In this document: in pieces, positions 1 through 9,220 of the stretch
Layout of the letters: each line of letters opens with the position of its first letter
Position numbering within the stretch: position 1 is the stretch's first letter
Assembly: GCA_964422145.1 (NCBI GenBank)
Contig: CAYQZV010000007.1
Span: 1 to 64,000, forward strand
Direction: 5' to 3'
Length of the DNA: 64,000 nucleotides
Origin: JACNKV01 sp964422145
GTDB taxonomy: Bacteria; Fidelibacterota; Marinisomatia; Marinisomatales; JACNKV01
The notes under the pieces: model-generated
Told to the model about the DNA's origin: nothing
Database searches by the model: none
Seen by the model: only the letters and a program-made list of their open reading frames with translations
Made by a program: the position numbers and the translations under genes

Positions 1-792
1 GAGAAAACTGTGACCCCTTTTTTGAAATTACAGAAAATTACGGACATAACTAAAAAGTATTTTACACGGCAGCAATTAATATTTGTCCAATATAGGGGGC
101 TACTAAGCTATTATGCTGTCCCTGAAGCAGGGGATCGAGAACAAAAAATAAGTCTATCATATAAACGATCTTTTAATACTCGATCTAGCGTTAATATCAA
201 CGCAACATATGCCATGCAGGATTTTAACGATGATGTGTATTTATTAAATCGTAATGTTGTCTCACAAAACTCAAAAGGATTTATTCAAACTAGTTTAATA
301 TTAAGTCAATCAATTAAAAGTAATATAGGTGCATCTGTAGAATTTTCAAAAAAGGTGAACTTCGCTTATCATTTTGAAAATACTAATCTTGCCTTGGATA
401 TTAATAGTCCAATTCTGGATGAATTTACCTGGGACGGATTTTGGTCTAAAGCAAAAATGACCTGGCGTTTGCCATCATTCAATAAATTATTGTCTTCATT
501 TGGATATTACTATAAGGAATACCCTTTAGTTAATGTGTACCAATATACTTTTGAGGAAATGGGATATTCACTTAATGAAGATGGTTCACGGATCGTACTC
601 CATCCTTCAAGACAAGATAAAGGTATTTACATAAATATAACATGGAATAAAGAATGGTTTTTACCGATCAATGATTTTTTTAAATCAATTGAATCCTTGG
701 TAGAAGCAGGATGGAAGCGAAATTCATCAAATAATATACTGTATGACACTGAAGGATTCTCATACAGTATAGGACTTTCAGTAACATACTAA
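1..792 (+). CDS. C-terminal part of an outer-membrane beta-barrel protein (5' truncated by window)
   Basis: The reading frame is open from the first base, so the protein most likely begins outside the window; a GTG at position 10 is probably internal. The visible ~263 residues alternate hydrophobic and polar residues in strand-like stretches, with many Tyr, Phe and Trp, and end in an aromatic residue (…SVTY). This is typical of a transmembrane barrel closing with a C-terminal aromatic recognised by the BAM machinery. I cannot name the family. It could be the barrel of a larger surface or transport protein. A Spy/CpxP-like gene follows after 18 bases, so the two may be co-transcribed. Confidence 0.6.
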   Translation, partial: EKTVTPFLKLQKITDITKKYFTRQQLIFVQYRGLLSYYAVPEAGDREQKISLSYKRSFNTRSSVNINATYAMQDFNDDVYLLNRNVVSQNSKGFIQTSLILSQSIKSNIGASVEFSKKVNFAYHFENTNLALDINSPILDEFTWDGFWSKAKMTWRLPSFNKLLSSFGYYYKEYPLVNVYQYTFEEMGYSLNEDGSRIVLHPSRQDKGIYINITWNKEWFLPINDFFKSIESLVEAGWKRNSSNNILYDTEGFSYSIGLSVTY

Positions 793-810
793 CGAAAAAG
801 GAATGATAAA

Positions 811-1293
811 ATGAAGAATATCAAGCGAGTGTTAATGATTGGAATCATGTTTTCATTAACACTTTATGGTGCAGGGAAAAAACAATCTTGGAATAATGAA
901 CTAAATCTTACAAATGACCAAATACAGGCTCATGAAGTAATCAGTGATCAATTCCAAAAGGAGAATATCAGAATTCGTGCTGAAATTAAGATATTACGAT
1001 TGGAATTAAAACAAGTGATGAAGGCTTCAAGTCCTGACAATGTTGTACTAGACAGAACATTGGAATCGATTTCTGCAAAAGAAGCTGAATTGGAAAAGAA
1101 TCGTGTTGAGTATAGAATGGCATTGAGATCAATGTTAACTGATGATCAAAAAGTGATCTTTGATAGTCGAGGATCGGGTTTTGGAATGGGTAATGATCAT
1201 CGAGGACAACGTGGTCTTAATTCTGGTGGACGTTGTGATGGTATGGGTTCCGGAAAAGGTAGATATGGAAAAAGACATGGAAACAATTTTTAA
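811..1293 (+). CDS. Spy/CpxP-like periplasmic protein
   Basis: 160 residues with an N-terminal hydrophobic signal sequence (about residues 7-21). A mostly helical body follows, with two motifs of the LTxxQ type: LTNDQ near residue 34 and LTDDQ near residue 110. These motifs mark the Spy/CpxP/CnrR-like family of periplasmic chaperones and metal sensors. The central segment is rich in charged residues and probably forms a helical hairpin. The last ~35 residues are Gly-, Arg- and His-rich and low in complexity, which could bind metal, although that is inference. The start is preceded by AAAGGA with good spacing. Family assignment is by motif and architecture only. Confidence 0.6.
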   Translation: MKNIKRVLMIGIMFSLTLYGAGKKQSWNNELNLTNDQIQAHEVISDQFQKENIRIRAEIKILRLELKQVMKASSPDNVVLDRTLESISAKEAELEKNRVEYRMALRSMLTDDQKVIFDSRGSGFGMGNDHRGQRGLNSGGRCDGMGSGKGRYGKRHGNNF

Positions 1294-1329
1294 TAATATT
1301 ACAACCATAGAATGAAATTGGAGAAAGCA

Positions 1330-2016
1330 ATGAATAAAATTATAAATATAAGCAAATTGATCATAATTGGGATGATGGCATATTACACAATCGGATGTGA
1401 AAGTATGAATGAGGAAGATAAAAGTCCATACTATCTGATGGACATGGCGAATCAAAGGATAGTAGATGATGTTCTTTCAATTCCTGCATCGGATTCGTTA
1501 TCACAAGAGGTAATTGAAGGATTAATTCTACTACGTGAAGAAGAAAAGTTAGCCAGAGATGTCTATATGGTATTATATGGAGTTTATTCTGAAAGAATCT
1601 TTTATAACATAGCTAATAGCGAAGAACGGCATAAGTCAGCAATTAAAGTGCTGTTAGATAGATACGGTATCGAAGACCCCATAACCTTGGATGATGTAGG
1701 AATATTTACGAATGAGACATTAGCTGAATTATTTCAAAATTTGGTTAACGAAGGCTCCGTATGTGAACTTAATGCATATATTGTGGGTGCTGTAATTGAA
1801 GATTTGGATATTAATGACATAATGACTTTGTCAGAGTCAGTTGAAAGTTCTGATATCTTGATGGTCTATGAAAACCTAATGAAAGGTTCAAGAAATCACC
1901 TCAGATCATTTTATAATAAGATTATTACTAATGGAGGAACTTATGACGCTCAATATATATCATCCGCATTATTAGATAGCATAGTAAGTACTCCAAAAGA
2001 GAGGGGTAGATATTGA
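1330..2016 (+). CDS. DUF2202 ferritin-like lipoprotein
   Basis: I place the start at 1330, not at the upstream in-frame ATG at 1312, because GGAG lies six bases before 1330 and nothing similar precedes 1312. The product then starts with a hydrophobic segment ending in a Cys (…YTIGC), a plausible though imperfect lipobox. The body contains the features I associate with DUF2202: an LREEEKLARDVY helix, then NIANSEERHKSAI with a YGIEDP turn, and a final NHLRSFYNKI-like helix. DUF2202 has a ferritin-like four-helix fold with candidate Glu/His metal ligands; its function is not established. The stop codon overlaps the start of the next gene. Confidence 0.75.
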   Translation: MNKIINISKLIIIGMMAYYTIGCESMNEEDKSPYYLMDMANQRIVDDVLSIPASDSLSQEVIEGLILLREEEKLARDVYMVLYGVYSERIFYNIANSEERHKSAIKVLLDRYGIEDPITLDDVGIFTNETLAELFQNLVNEGSVCELNAYIVGAVIEDLDINDIMTLSESVESSDILMVYENLMKGSRNHLRSFYNKIITNGGTYDAQYISSALLDSIVSTPKERGRY

Positions 2017-2354
2017 ACCTCAATAATTTTAATCCTGACTCTTCTAACGCATATTTCCTTTTAGGTATGTTATATCATAGTCAAAGTAATTATACAAAAG
2101 CTCTAGAAATGCTTGAGAAAATAATTAATATAGGTTCTGATTACCCTGAGGCATATTACACTTTAGGCTTGATATACCGTGAACAAGGTAATATTAACAA
2201 AGCGGTTGAAATGTTTCAGAAAACAATTGAATTAGATCACAAGAAGCCAGAGGTATATTATGCTTTTGGGTATGTTTGCGAAGAACAGGGTGATAATATG
2301 CAGGCAGAGATATTTTTTGAAAAGGCAAGGAAAATAGATTTCGATAAAATATAA
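2013..2354 (+). CDS. Small TPR protein
   Basis: 113 residues made almost entirely of three tetratricopeptide repeats, each with the A/G-Y-x-LG…A…F pattern (starting near residues 12, 46 and 80). There is no signal peptide, so it is probably cytoplasmic unless the start is wrong. It begins with TTG, four bases before the end of the upstream stop codon, and has a strong GAGGGG site six bases upstream, which supports this unusual start and translational coupling. TPRs mediate protein-protein contacts; no partner can be inferred. Confidence 0.7.
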   Translation: MNLNNFNPDSSNAYFLLGMLYHSQSNYTKALEMLEKIINIGSDYPEAYYTLGLIYREQGNINKAVEMFQKTIELDHKKPEVYYAFGYVCEEQGDNMQAEIFFEKARKIDFDKI

Positions 2355-2497
2355 AGGTTTATGGTTTAATATATTACCAATTTGCAATTATATCTTGTAT
2401 ATATTCACATATTATTGAACTCAACTGAGCGGTAATTTCATAACTGATTCAAATTTGTGCTTTTATAACGACTCAGCAATAAGTAATTTAAGACACA

Positions 2498-4120
2498 ATG
2501 AGAACCACACTTACCCGTCAAATCTCCTATCTGCTTGTCTTAATCATTTTAGCAAGCGGATTCCCCACTAACGGAAATAACTTATACGGTGATCAGTCCC
2601 CTGATAAGACTGAGACATCTAAAAAGAAAAAACGTAAAAAACCGTCTTCGAAGAAAAAAAGACCTTCTAAAAAGAAGAAGACATCTTCCAAAAAAAGGAA
2701 ATCGAAACCTTCAAAACGGAAAACATCTTCTAAAAAGAAAAAGCCTGGTAGCAAGAAGAAACGTAAAAAACCGTCTTCCAAAAAAAGTAATAATAAAAAA
2801 GTTTCAAAACAGAATCAAGCTAAGCAATCTGCAATTAGTGCGAAAAAACTGTCGGGTGAATTGTTTGAAATAACAGAATCTTTACAAACAAGTTCTCGTG
2901 AATTAGCTCGAGCAACTCGCTATTTAGATCCTGTTCCAAAGAACCAAGCAATCTCTTTAAAGACGATACCGCTTTTGACTATAAAAGATTTGGAGAAAGC
3001 TGCCGAACGTAATCCCAATGATTATCGATTGCAGAGGGAACTTGGTATTCATTATGAAAACCATTATGAATGGAATTCTGCCAAGGATGTGTACCTTCGG
3101 TTGATCGCTAAGAATCCGCAAAATCCCGATTTCCACTATTATCTCGGGTCGCTTTATAATTCGACCGGTGAAATGCTTAAATCCAAGCAGGCATTTGAAG
3201 AAGCGATTGATATAGACCCAGATCATAAAGCCACGATTGAAGCGTTGGCAATGATGGGACACACACCTAAAAAACGAAAAATAAAAGAAGAAATTCTCCT
3301 TCAGTCTTCTAAGAAAAATCCAGATGGCCCAGCACAGAAATTAGCTGAGATTCAATCAAGAATTGATAAAGATCTGTATGAAGATGCAGTGCGTTTAGCA
3401 GATGACGCCATCATGTCATTTCCTCAAAACAGCAGTTTTGTTTTACTCCAAGGAAAAGCACTGCAAAAAATGGGCGAAACCGATCAAGCGAAAGGATCAT
3501 TTCAAAAAGCTATCTTGGTCGATGTGAAAAATCCTGAAGCGTACACCGCTTTAGCTGAATTGTATTTTGATCAAGAAAAGTATATTTACGCAGCCTTATC
3601 CTATGAAGATGTCGTCCGTCTTGATCACAGGGATGTGGACAGCCGCTACATGCAGGGATTGTCCTATTTTAAAGCGGATGAATGGGGAAGGGCAGCATCC
3701 TCTTGGGAAGACTTACTCCACTACAAGCCGAATCATCCGATGGTAAGAAATTTATTGCCGCAAGCTTATTATATTTTAGCTGTAGAATATAATCGAACGG
3801 GAAAACCCGCATTGGGACGAACCTCATTTGATCGAGCTCTAAGTGTCAATTCAAACTCGTTTGAATGGCTGCCGGGTGCCATGAGATCACTCGGGCATTA
3901 TTATCGTGAAAAAGAAATGTACAAAGAATCACTTTCAGCTTTTCAGGAAGTGATAGAACTTCGGCCAAAAGATGCCTCTGCGTATCTCGGGATTGGTATC
4001 ACATACTGGAAAATGGGTGAAACGCAATTGGCTATTAGTGCGTGGGATAGAAGTATGGAACTCAAACCGGAAAATAATGAAGCTAAAGGATGGCTGATTC
4101 TAACCTCACAAAAATCCTAA
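2498..4120 (+). CDS. Exported TPR protein with long Lys/Ser-rich tract
   Basis: 540 residues. A signal peptide (about residues 1-26) is followed by a highly basic low-complexity tract (about 40-110) built from repeats such as KKKRKKPSSKK, almost only Lys, Ser, Arg and Pro. From about residue 160 to the C-terminus there are eight or more TPR units (for example ELGIHYENHYEWNSA, YYLGSLYNSTGEM, GIGITYWKMGETQLA). The protein is predicted periplasmic or envelope-associated, where the polycationic tract could bind lipopolysaccharide, peptidoglycan or other polyanions; this is inference. It is preceded by a 143-base gap and its end overlaps the next TPR gene, suggesting an operon. Confidence 0.75.
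   Translation: MRTTLTRQISYLLVLIILASGFPTNGNNLYGDQSPDKTETSKKKKRKKPSSKKKRPSKKKKTSSKKRKSKPSKRKTSSKKKKPGSKKKRKKPSSKKSNNKKVSKQNQAKQSAISAKKLSGELFEITESLQTSSRELARATRYLDPVPKNQAISLKTIPLLTIKDLEKAAERNPNDYRLQRELGIHYENHYEWNSAKDVYLRLIAKNPQNPDFHYYLGSLYNSTGEMLKSKQAFEEAIDIDPDHKATIEALAMMGHTPKKRKIKEEILLQSSKKNPDGPAQKLAEIQSRIDKDLYEDAVRLADDAIMSFPQNSSFVLLQGKALQKMGETDQAKGSFQKAILVDVKNPEAYTALAELYFDQEKYIYAALSYEDVVRLDHRDVDSRYMQGLSYFKADEWGRAASSWEDLLHYKPNHPMVRNLLPQAYYILAVEYNRTGKPALGRTSFDRALSVNSNSFEWLPGAMRSLGHYYREKEMYKESLSAFQEVIELRPKDASAYLGIGITYWKMGETQLAISAWDRSMELKPENNEAKGWLILTSQKS
2630..2778 (+). repeat. Direct 20-bp repeats within the Lys/Ser-rich coding tract
   Basis: A 20-base sequence starting AAACGTAAAA and ending CCGTCTTC occurs at 2630-2649 and again at 2759-2778, in frame, encoding the same KRKKPSS segment. 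The stretch between is also repetitive (AAG/AAA and TCT/TCC codons). This suggests expansion of the tract by slippage or unequal recombination. Confidence 0.8.
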
Positions 4121-5247
4121 TTTATCGACCAACTTTCTTGTCGCGTTTTATTTTATATTCTGTACTGATTTCTTTTTTATTTCCTCAATCGAATTCTGAT
4201 GAATTAATCACAAAAGGTGTGAACGCTTTTTATAATTATGAAACAGAAAAGGCGATTGACATATTATCCGAAGCGAAAGAGAAATATCCTGAGCATCCTG
4301 CCGTGCATTTTACGTGGGTTTCCGCACGATGGCTTCATAGTCAGGCAAACAGCGATGTCGAATCAACATATCGCCAATTAGACGAGGATTTGGACATCAT
4401 CCTGCCGATTTATGATGCATTGATCGAGAAATACCCTGATAATCCGCAATATCAATTATTTTATGGATCAGCGATCGGACTAAATGCCCGCATCACTTTG
4501 GGGAAAAAGGAATGGATTTCCACGTTATATCACGCTTGGAGAGGGTTTCGTGTGATCAAAGATGTTTATGAGCACCATCCGGAGATCATTGATGCGCAGT
4601 TGCCAATTGGAATTGTAGAGTATTATGCCGGTCTCAGTAATGTTCTGGTGAAAACAGCTGTAACATTATATGGACTTGAAACCGATCAGGAAATTGGTCT
4701 AGCTAAAATGGAAGAAGCAGCACGGCATGGTGAATATTCATGGATCGAGGCTCAGAGTATTTTATCATTTTTGTATCTGTGGGTATTGGACTCTCCAGAA
4801 AAATCTCTTGCATACAGCCAAAACCTCGCTCAACATTTTCCAAAGAATTACTACTTCAATATTATTTACTTAGAATCACTTATACAAACCGGTAACATAA
4901 CTAAGGCAAAAGAGATAGAGATATATCTTAAAGAATACCTTAAGGAATTGACACCCATTGAAAAATCATGGTACTCCGGATATATTGATTATGAATCTGC
5001 ATTGTTAAACTACATCAATGGGAATTTCGATGAAGCTGAAACATTGTTAAACCGTGCCATCAATAATTACAATGCCGAGTTAGACATTATTTTAGCCAAT
5101 ATTTGGTTGTTAAAAGGAAAAATACATGATATAAAAGGCGAACGGAAAAAAGCCGTTATCGCATATGAAACTTGTATTGAACTAGATAATTTTTCGAAAG
5201 CAATTATTTTAGCTGATGAATATTTATTGACTCCCTTCGTTAAATAA
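4090..5247 (+). CDS. Exported TPR-rich protein
   Basis: 385 residues from the ATG at 4090, which overlaps the preceding gene by 31 bases. A TTG at 4138 is an alternative start and would give a more compact signal peptide (LSRFILYSVLISFLFPQ). The body is helical, with TPR-like units near the N-terminus (AFYNYETEKAIDIL) and C-terminus (YINGNFDEAETLLNRAI, LKGKIHDIKGERKKAVIAYETCIEL). The middle contains a conserved-looking WHAWRGFRVIKD-like region that I do not recognise. Predicted exported; function unknown. It is probably co-transcribed with the upstream TPR gene. Confidence 0.65.
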   Translation: MADSNLTKILIYRPTFLSRFILYSVLISFLFPQSNSDELITKGVNAFYNYETEKAIDILSEAKEKYPEHPAVHFTWVSARWLHSQANSDVESTYRQLDEDLDIILPIYDALIEKYPDNPQYQLFYGSAIGLNARITLGKKEWISTLYHAWRGFRVIKDVYEHHPEIIDAQLPIGIVEYYAGLSNVLVKTAVTLYGLETDQEIGLAKMEEAARHGEYSWIEAQSILSFLYLWVLDSPEKSLAYSQNLAQHFPKNYYFNIIYLESLIQTGNITKAKEIEIYLKEYLKELTPIEKSWYSGYIDYESALLNYINGNFDEAETLLNRAINNYNAELDIILANIWLLKGKIHDIKGERKKAVIAYETCIELDNFSKAIILADEYLLTPFVK

Positions 5248-5257
5248 AATATCATGT

Positions 5258-5281
5258 GTAATTTTATCCGTAATTTTATCC
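5258..5281 (+). repeat. Perfect 12-bp tandem duplication upstream of ispG
   Basis: GTAATTTTATCC occurs twice back to back, ending four bases before the ispG start codon at 5286. No SD-like sequence is present, so this is effectively the 5' leader of ispG. It may be a recent slippage duplication. Confidence 0.85.
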
Positions 5282-5285
5282 ATCA

Positions 5286-6371
5286 ATGATTAAAAGAAAA
5301 GAAACTAAAAAAGTATACGTCGGAGATATCCCCATTGGCGGAGGATCACCTATTTCTGTGCAGTCGATGACCACGACAAAGACTCACGATGCATCTGCTA
5401 CGATATCGCAGATAGAAAAGCTTGAAGATGCAGGATGTCAGATTATTCGTGTTACCGTCCCGGATGAACCCGCAGCAAAGGCATTATCCGAGATTAAAAA
5501 AGCGATGAATGTCCCGCTTGTGGCGGATATCCATTTCAATTATCGGATGGCATTAATGGCCGTCGATGCCGGCGTCGATAAAATTCGTATCAATCCGGGA
5601 AATATCGGATCGCCTGATCGAGTCAAAGAAGTCCTTGAAAAAGTCAAATCTGCAGGGATTCCCATCCGTATCGGTGTAAACGCGGGGAGTTTAGAAAAAG
5701 ATCTTCTTGAGAAATACGGATATCCCACTGCAGAAGCCATGGTTGAAAGCGCTCGTCGTCATATTCGAATTTGCGAAGAAAATGATTTTACAGAATTGAT
5801 CGTTTCTCTGAAGGCATCGGATGTGAACTTAATGATGAAGGCAAACCAACTATTTTCGGATGAATTTGAGTATCCGCTGCATTTAGGTGTCACCGAAGCC
5901 GGTCCGGTTAAATCCGGAACGATCAAATCATCCGTGGGAATCGGCTCACTTTTAGCTAAAGGAATCGGCGACACAATCAGAGTCAGTTTAACGGGTGATC
6001 CGGTGGAAGAAGTCCATGTCGGCTATGAATTACTAAAAACATTGGGGTTGGCTTCGCGAGGAGTCACCATTGTTGCATGCCCAACATGCGGAAGGTTAGA
6101 AGTTGATCTTTTCAAAATCGCAGAAGAAATGGAAGAAAAACTCAGCCACATCAAAACCCCGATGTCGATCGCATTAATGGGCTGCGCGGTGAATGGTCCG
6201 GGTGAAGCAACTCACACCGATTTAGGAATAGCTTTTGGAAAAGGCGGAGGATTATTGTATTATCGGGGGGAAACATTAGGCAAAGTACATGAAGAAGATG
6301 CCATTGAACGATTAGAAGAATTAATCAAACGATTTGAAGAAGAAAGTGAATCATCACATGAAGATAAGTAA
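5286..6371 (+). CDS. ispG: 4-hydroxy-3-methylbut-2-enyl diphosphate synthase
   Basis: 361 residues, full length for the short bacterial IspG (GcpE). It carries out the penultimate step of the MEP isoprenoid pathway, reductive ring opening of MEcPP to HMBPP, using a [4Fe-4S] cluster. The cluster ligands are visible as C265 and C268 (ACPTCGR), C300 (GCAVNGPGEA) and the non-Cys ligand region around E307. The N-terminal TIM-barrel half has the expected VQSMTTT and ADIHFN motifs. It indicates that the host makes isoprenoids by the MEP route. There is no SD sequence. The 3' end overlaps the next gene by 14 bases. Confidence 0.97.
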   Translation: MIKRKETKKVYVGDIPIGGGSPISVQSMTTTKTHDASATISQIEKLEDAGCQIIRVTVPDEPAAKALSEIKKAMNVPLVADIHFNYRMALMAVDAGVDKIRINPGNIGSPDRVKEVLEKVKSAGIPIRIGVNAGSLEKDLLEKYGYPTAEAMVESARRHIRICEENDFTELIVSLKASDVNLMMKANQLFSDEFEYPLHLGVTEAGPVKSGTIKSSVGIGSLLAKGIGDTIRVSLTGDPVEEVHVGYELLKTLGLASRGVTIVACPTCGRLEVDLFKIAEEMEEKLSHIKTPMSIALMGCAVNGPGEATHTDLGIAFGKGGGLLYYRGETLGKVHEEDAIERLEELIKRFEEESESSHEDK

Positions 6372-6810
6372 AATTAAATTAATCGTTATTACGCTATTCT
6401 GTTTGAGTATCGGTTTGACTCAATCTCTGCCTGAAAATATGTCACCCATCGTTGCATATTGGCGCACGCTTTCTCAAAAAGAAAAAGAAGTATATTTATT
6501 CTCATATCTAACTCAGGTCTATGACACCTACAACGGTTTGAAAAACGAGTTGGGATACAGCGAATTGACTACGTGGTATTATAATAACCGTGCTGAATTG
6601 GTTTTTGGAATCTTTGATCAACTGGAAGATACTGACATCGTTGAATTTGTTGGTTGGGTGGATGAATATTACCGCCATGAGGAATTCCTGGATCGACCGT
6701 TTTATGAGGCATTATCCTTTGCATTCAGATTTCAGCAAGCGTCCGGTGAAACCATTTGGGAAAAATACGAGAACTTAAAATATGACAAAATTCGACCTAA
6801 AATAGAATAA
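6358..6810 (+). CDS. Small secreted protein of unknown function
   Basis: I choose ATG 6358 over an upstream TTG at 6334, because it gives a standard signal peptide (MKISKIKLIVITLFCLSIGLTQS). The mature part is about 128 residues, acidic and rich in Tyr, Trp and Phe, with predicted helices and no Cys. I do not recognise a domain. It overlaps the end of ispG by 14 bases and so is probably translated from the same message; a functional link to isoprenoid synthesis is not implied. Confidence 0.65.
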   Translation: MKISKIKLIVITLFCLSIGLTQSLPENMSPIVAYWRTLSQKEKEVYLFSYLTQVYDTYNGLKNELGYSELTTWYYNNRAELVFGIFDQLEDTDIVEFVGWVDEYYRHEEFLDRPFYEALSFAFRFQQASGETIWEKYENLKYDKIRPKIE

Positions 6811-6854
6811 TCTCTATTTGTTTTCTTTAACCTTAACCTATAAATAAAAATCTT

Positions 6855-8411
6855 ATGTCAAAAAAACGAATGCTCGCGAGAGTACTCAGCAGCAGTATTC
6901 AAGGTATCGATGCCTATATTGTCGAAGTGGAAGCTCACCTCACTGGATCAAAATTACCTAAATATCACACGGTCGGGTTACCGGAAGGTGCTGTCAAAGA
7001 AAGCAAAGAACGCGTTAAAGCCGCCATCGAAAACAGCGGATTTGATTTTCCATTCAAACACATCACGGTCAATTTAGCTCCGGCCGATATACGAAAAGAA
7101 GGGTCTGCATTCGATCTGCCTATCGCGATCGGTATTTTAAGTGCCGTCGGTCAGGTAAGTGATTCCTACTTGAATAATGTCATCTTATTGGGAGAATTGG
7201 CTTTAGACGGTAGTTTACGTCCAATTAAAGGAGCGCTGCCGATTGCCATTGCTGCTCGGGATCATGGGATACGCGGTGTCATTTTACCGATGGAAAATGC
7301 CGAAGAAGCAGCTGTGGTTGATGAGATTAAAGTTGCCGGTGTTTCATCGTTGAATGAAGTCGTTTCAATTTTGAACGGTGAAACTAAAATCAATGCAGTA
7401 TCAGTTAATCGAGATGAAATGTTCAAACGAAGTAAATTCTATTCTATTGATTTCAAGGATGTAAAGGGGCAAGAACAGGTAAAACGTGCGCTCGAAGTGG
7501 CAGCATCCGGTGGGCATAATGTGATTATGATTGGTCCGCCTGGCAGCGGAAAAACCATGTTGGCAAAGCGATTACCGACAATATTACCTGATTTAGTTCT
7601 CAATGAAGCATTAGAAACGACTAAAATTCACTCTGTTTCAGGGATTTTACCGGCCGGGAACGGACTGATCGGAACGCGCCCGTTTCGCTCACCGCATCAT
7701 ACAATTTCCGATGCTGGATTAATCGGCGGCGGAGGAATGCCAAAACCCGGGGAAGTCAGTTTGGCACATAACGGCGTCTTATTTCTGGATGAACTTCCTG
7801 AGTTTAAAAAGAACGTTTTAGAAGTGATGCGCCAACCGTTAGAAGATGGACATGTCACGATATCACGGGCAGCCATTTCATTAACATATCCGTCGAGATT
7901 TATGCTTATCGCTGCGATGAATCCCTGCCCATGCGGATATTCAACCGATCCGCATAATGATTGTACATGCGCCCCTCAAATGATACAACGATACATGAGT
8001 CGTATTTCAGGTCCGTTAATGGATCGAATTGATATCCACATTGAAGTCCCTGCCGTTCCGTTTGCAAAGCTGTCATCCATTGAACCGGGCGAAGCATCTG
8101 AAGGTATTAAAACACGCATCCAAAAAGCACGTCAGATTCAATTGAACAGATTTAATTCTGTTGCCAATATTTATGCGAACTCGCAAATGCAGTCGAAGGA
8201 ATTAAAAACGTATTGCAAACTGGATAAGAAAACGTCGGATATGATCAAAATAGCGATGGAAAAATTAGGACTATCAGCACGTGCCTACGACCGAATTCTG
8301 AAAGTGTCACGAACTATCGCAGATTTAGCCGGAGAAGAGACCATTCAAATTCAGCACGTTAGTGAAGCGATACAATATCGCAGTTTAGACCGACAATTAT
8401 GGCTGGGCTAA
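6855..8411 (+). CDS. comM: ComM/YifB family Mg-chelatase-like AAA+ ATPase
   Basis: 518 residues, normal for the family. The N-terminal ChlI-like domain begins LARVLSSSIQGIDAYIVEVE; the AAA+ core has a Walker A GPPGSGKT at residues 227-234, a Walker B LFLDELPEF region, and the Cys-containing MNPCPCGY…CTC insert typical of YifB. A Mg-chelatase C-terminal helical domain follows (SARAYDRILKVSRTIADLAG). ComM in Vibrio and relatives is a hexameric helicase that promotes branch migration during natural transformation. comEA and dprA, two further DNA-uptake genes, also lie in this window. The 3' end overlaps the convergent suhB-like gene by 15 bases. Confidence 0.93.
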   Translation: MSKKRMLARVLSSSIQGIDAYIVEVEAHLTGSKLPKYHTVGLPEGAVKESKERVKAAIENSGFDFPFKHITVNLAPADIRKEGSAFDLPIAIGILSAVGQVSDSYLNNVILLGELALDGSLRPIKGALPIAIAARDHGIRGVILPMENAEEAAVVDEIKVAGVSSLNEVVSILNGETKINAVSVNRDEMFKRSKFYSIDFKDVKGQEQVKRALEVAASGGHNVIMIGPPGSGKTMLAKRLPTILPDLVLNEALETTKIHSVSGILPAGNGLIGTRPFRSPHHTISDAGLIGGGGMPKPGEVSLAHNGVLFLDELPEFKKNVLEVMRQPLEDGHVTISRAAISLTYPSRFMLIAAMNPCPCGYSTDPHNDCTCAPQMIQRYMSRISGPLMDRIDIHIEVPAVPFAKLSSIEPGEASEGIKTRIQKARQIQLNRFNSVANIYANSQMQSKELKTYCKLDKKTSDMIKIAMEKLGLSARAYDRILKVSRTIADLAGEETIQIQHVSEAIQYRSLDRQLWLG

Positions 8412-9203
8412 CGTAGAGGAAATGTGCTTGATAATGTCCTGATGCAGCTGTCCGTTTGACGCTGTAATGGATTGATCGAATATTGAGTAGACTTCGTCTG
8501 ATATCGTTGTAACTCTTCCGCCGGCTTCTTCGACGATCAAGATTCCGGCTGCGGTATCCCATGGGTGCAAATCATATTCCCAGAAACCATCGACATATCC
8601 TCTTGCAACATGGCAGAGATCAACAGATGCCGATCCAAGTCGTCGTACGCCTTGTGTGATGTCCGTGAAATGTTGAAACAGCTTCATATTATTTCGCCAT
8701 TTCTCATCGTGAACATATCCAAATCCGGTGACCAATAATGATTGTTCAAGTTGACAAACCTCAGAAACATGAATCGGTGAATTGTTGCAAAAAGCTCCTT
8801 GTCCTTTGATCGCGGTATATAATTGTTTTGACGGAAGTTCCATCACAATGCCGATCAGGGGTTTGTTTTGATAAAATACAGCAATCGAAACGCCAAATGA
8901 CGGGTATCCATGGACAAAGTTTGTCGTTCCATCGAGGGGATCAATCACCCATAGAAAATCAGTACTTTGTGTTGTTCCGCCTGATTCTTCAGCCAGTATC
9001 GCATGATTTGGGAATGATGTACGGATGATTGAAATGATATTTTGTTCGGATTGCTTGTCAGTCTCTGTAACGAGGTCTGTACGTCCTTTATGCGACACGG
9101 CCTTTGGATGATTCAAGGCATCCATGATGATATCGGCAGATGTCTCTGCAGCTCGCATTGCCACGGAATGTAATTTTTCTATAACCGCAGCGTGTGGTAA
9201 CAT
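8397..9203 (-). CDS. suhB: Inositol monophosphatase family protein (SuhB-like)
   Basis: 268 residues with the complete Mg2+-dependent phosphatase signature: EE at 72-73, DPLDGTTNF starting at D88, and WDTAAGILIVEEAGG near residue 220. These residues bind the metal ions and substrate phosphate in inositol-1-phosphatase-like enzymes. Candidate substrates are inositol-1-phosphate, other sugar phosphates or PAP-like nucleotides; sequence alone does not separate them. The gene lies 17 bases downstream of the AGCS symporter on the same strand, so the two likely share a transcript. It converges on comM with overlapping ends. Confidence 0.9.
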   Translation of the reverse strand: MLPHAAVIEKLHSVAMRAAETSADIIMDALNHPKAVSHKGRTDLVTETDKQSEQNIISIIRTSFPNHAILAEESGGTTQSTDFLWVIDPLDGTTNFVHGYPSFGVSIAVFYQNKPLIGIVMELPSKQLYTAIKGQGAFCNNSPIHVSEVCQLEQSLLVTGFGYVHDEKWRNNMKLFQHFTDITQGVRRLGSASVDLCHVARGYVDGFWEYDLHPWDTAAGILIVEEAGGRVTTISDEVYSIFDQSITASNGQLHQDIIKHISSTLAQP

Positions 9204-9220
9204 TTGATTACTCGAGAGAA

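Noticed and set aside
2593..2873. Overlapping open frames on both strands in the Lys/Ser-rich tract
   Set aside because: They arise from the repetitive AAG/TCT codons of the real gene; their products are low-complexity shadows without start signals.
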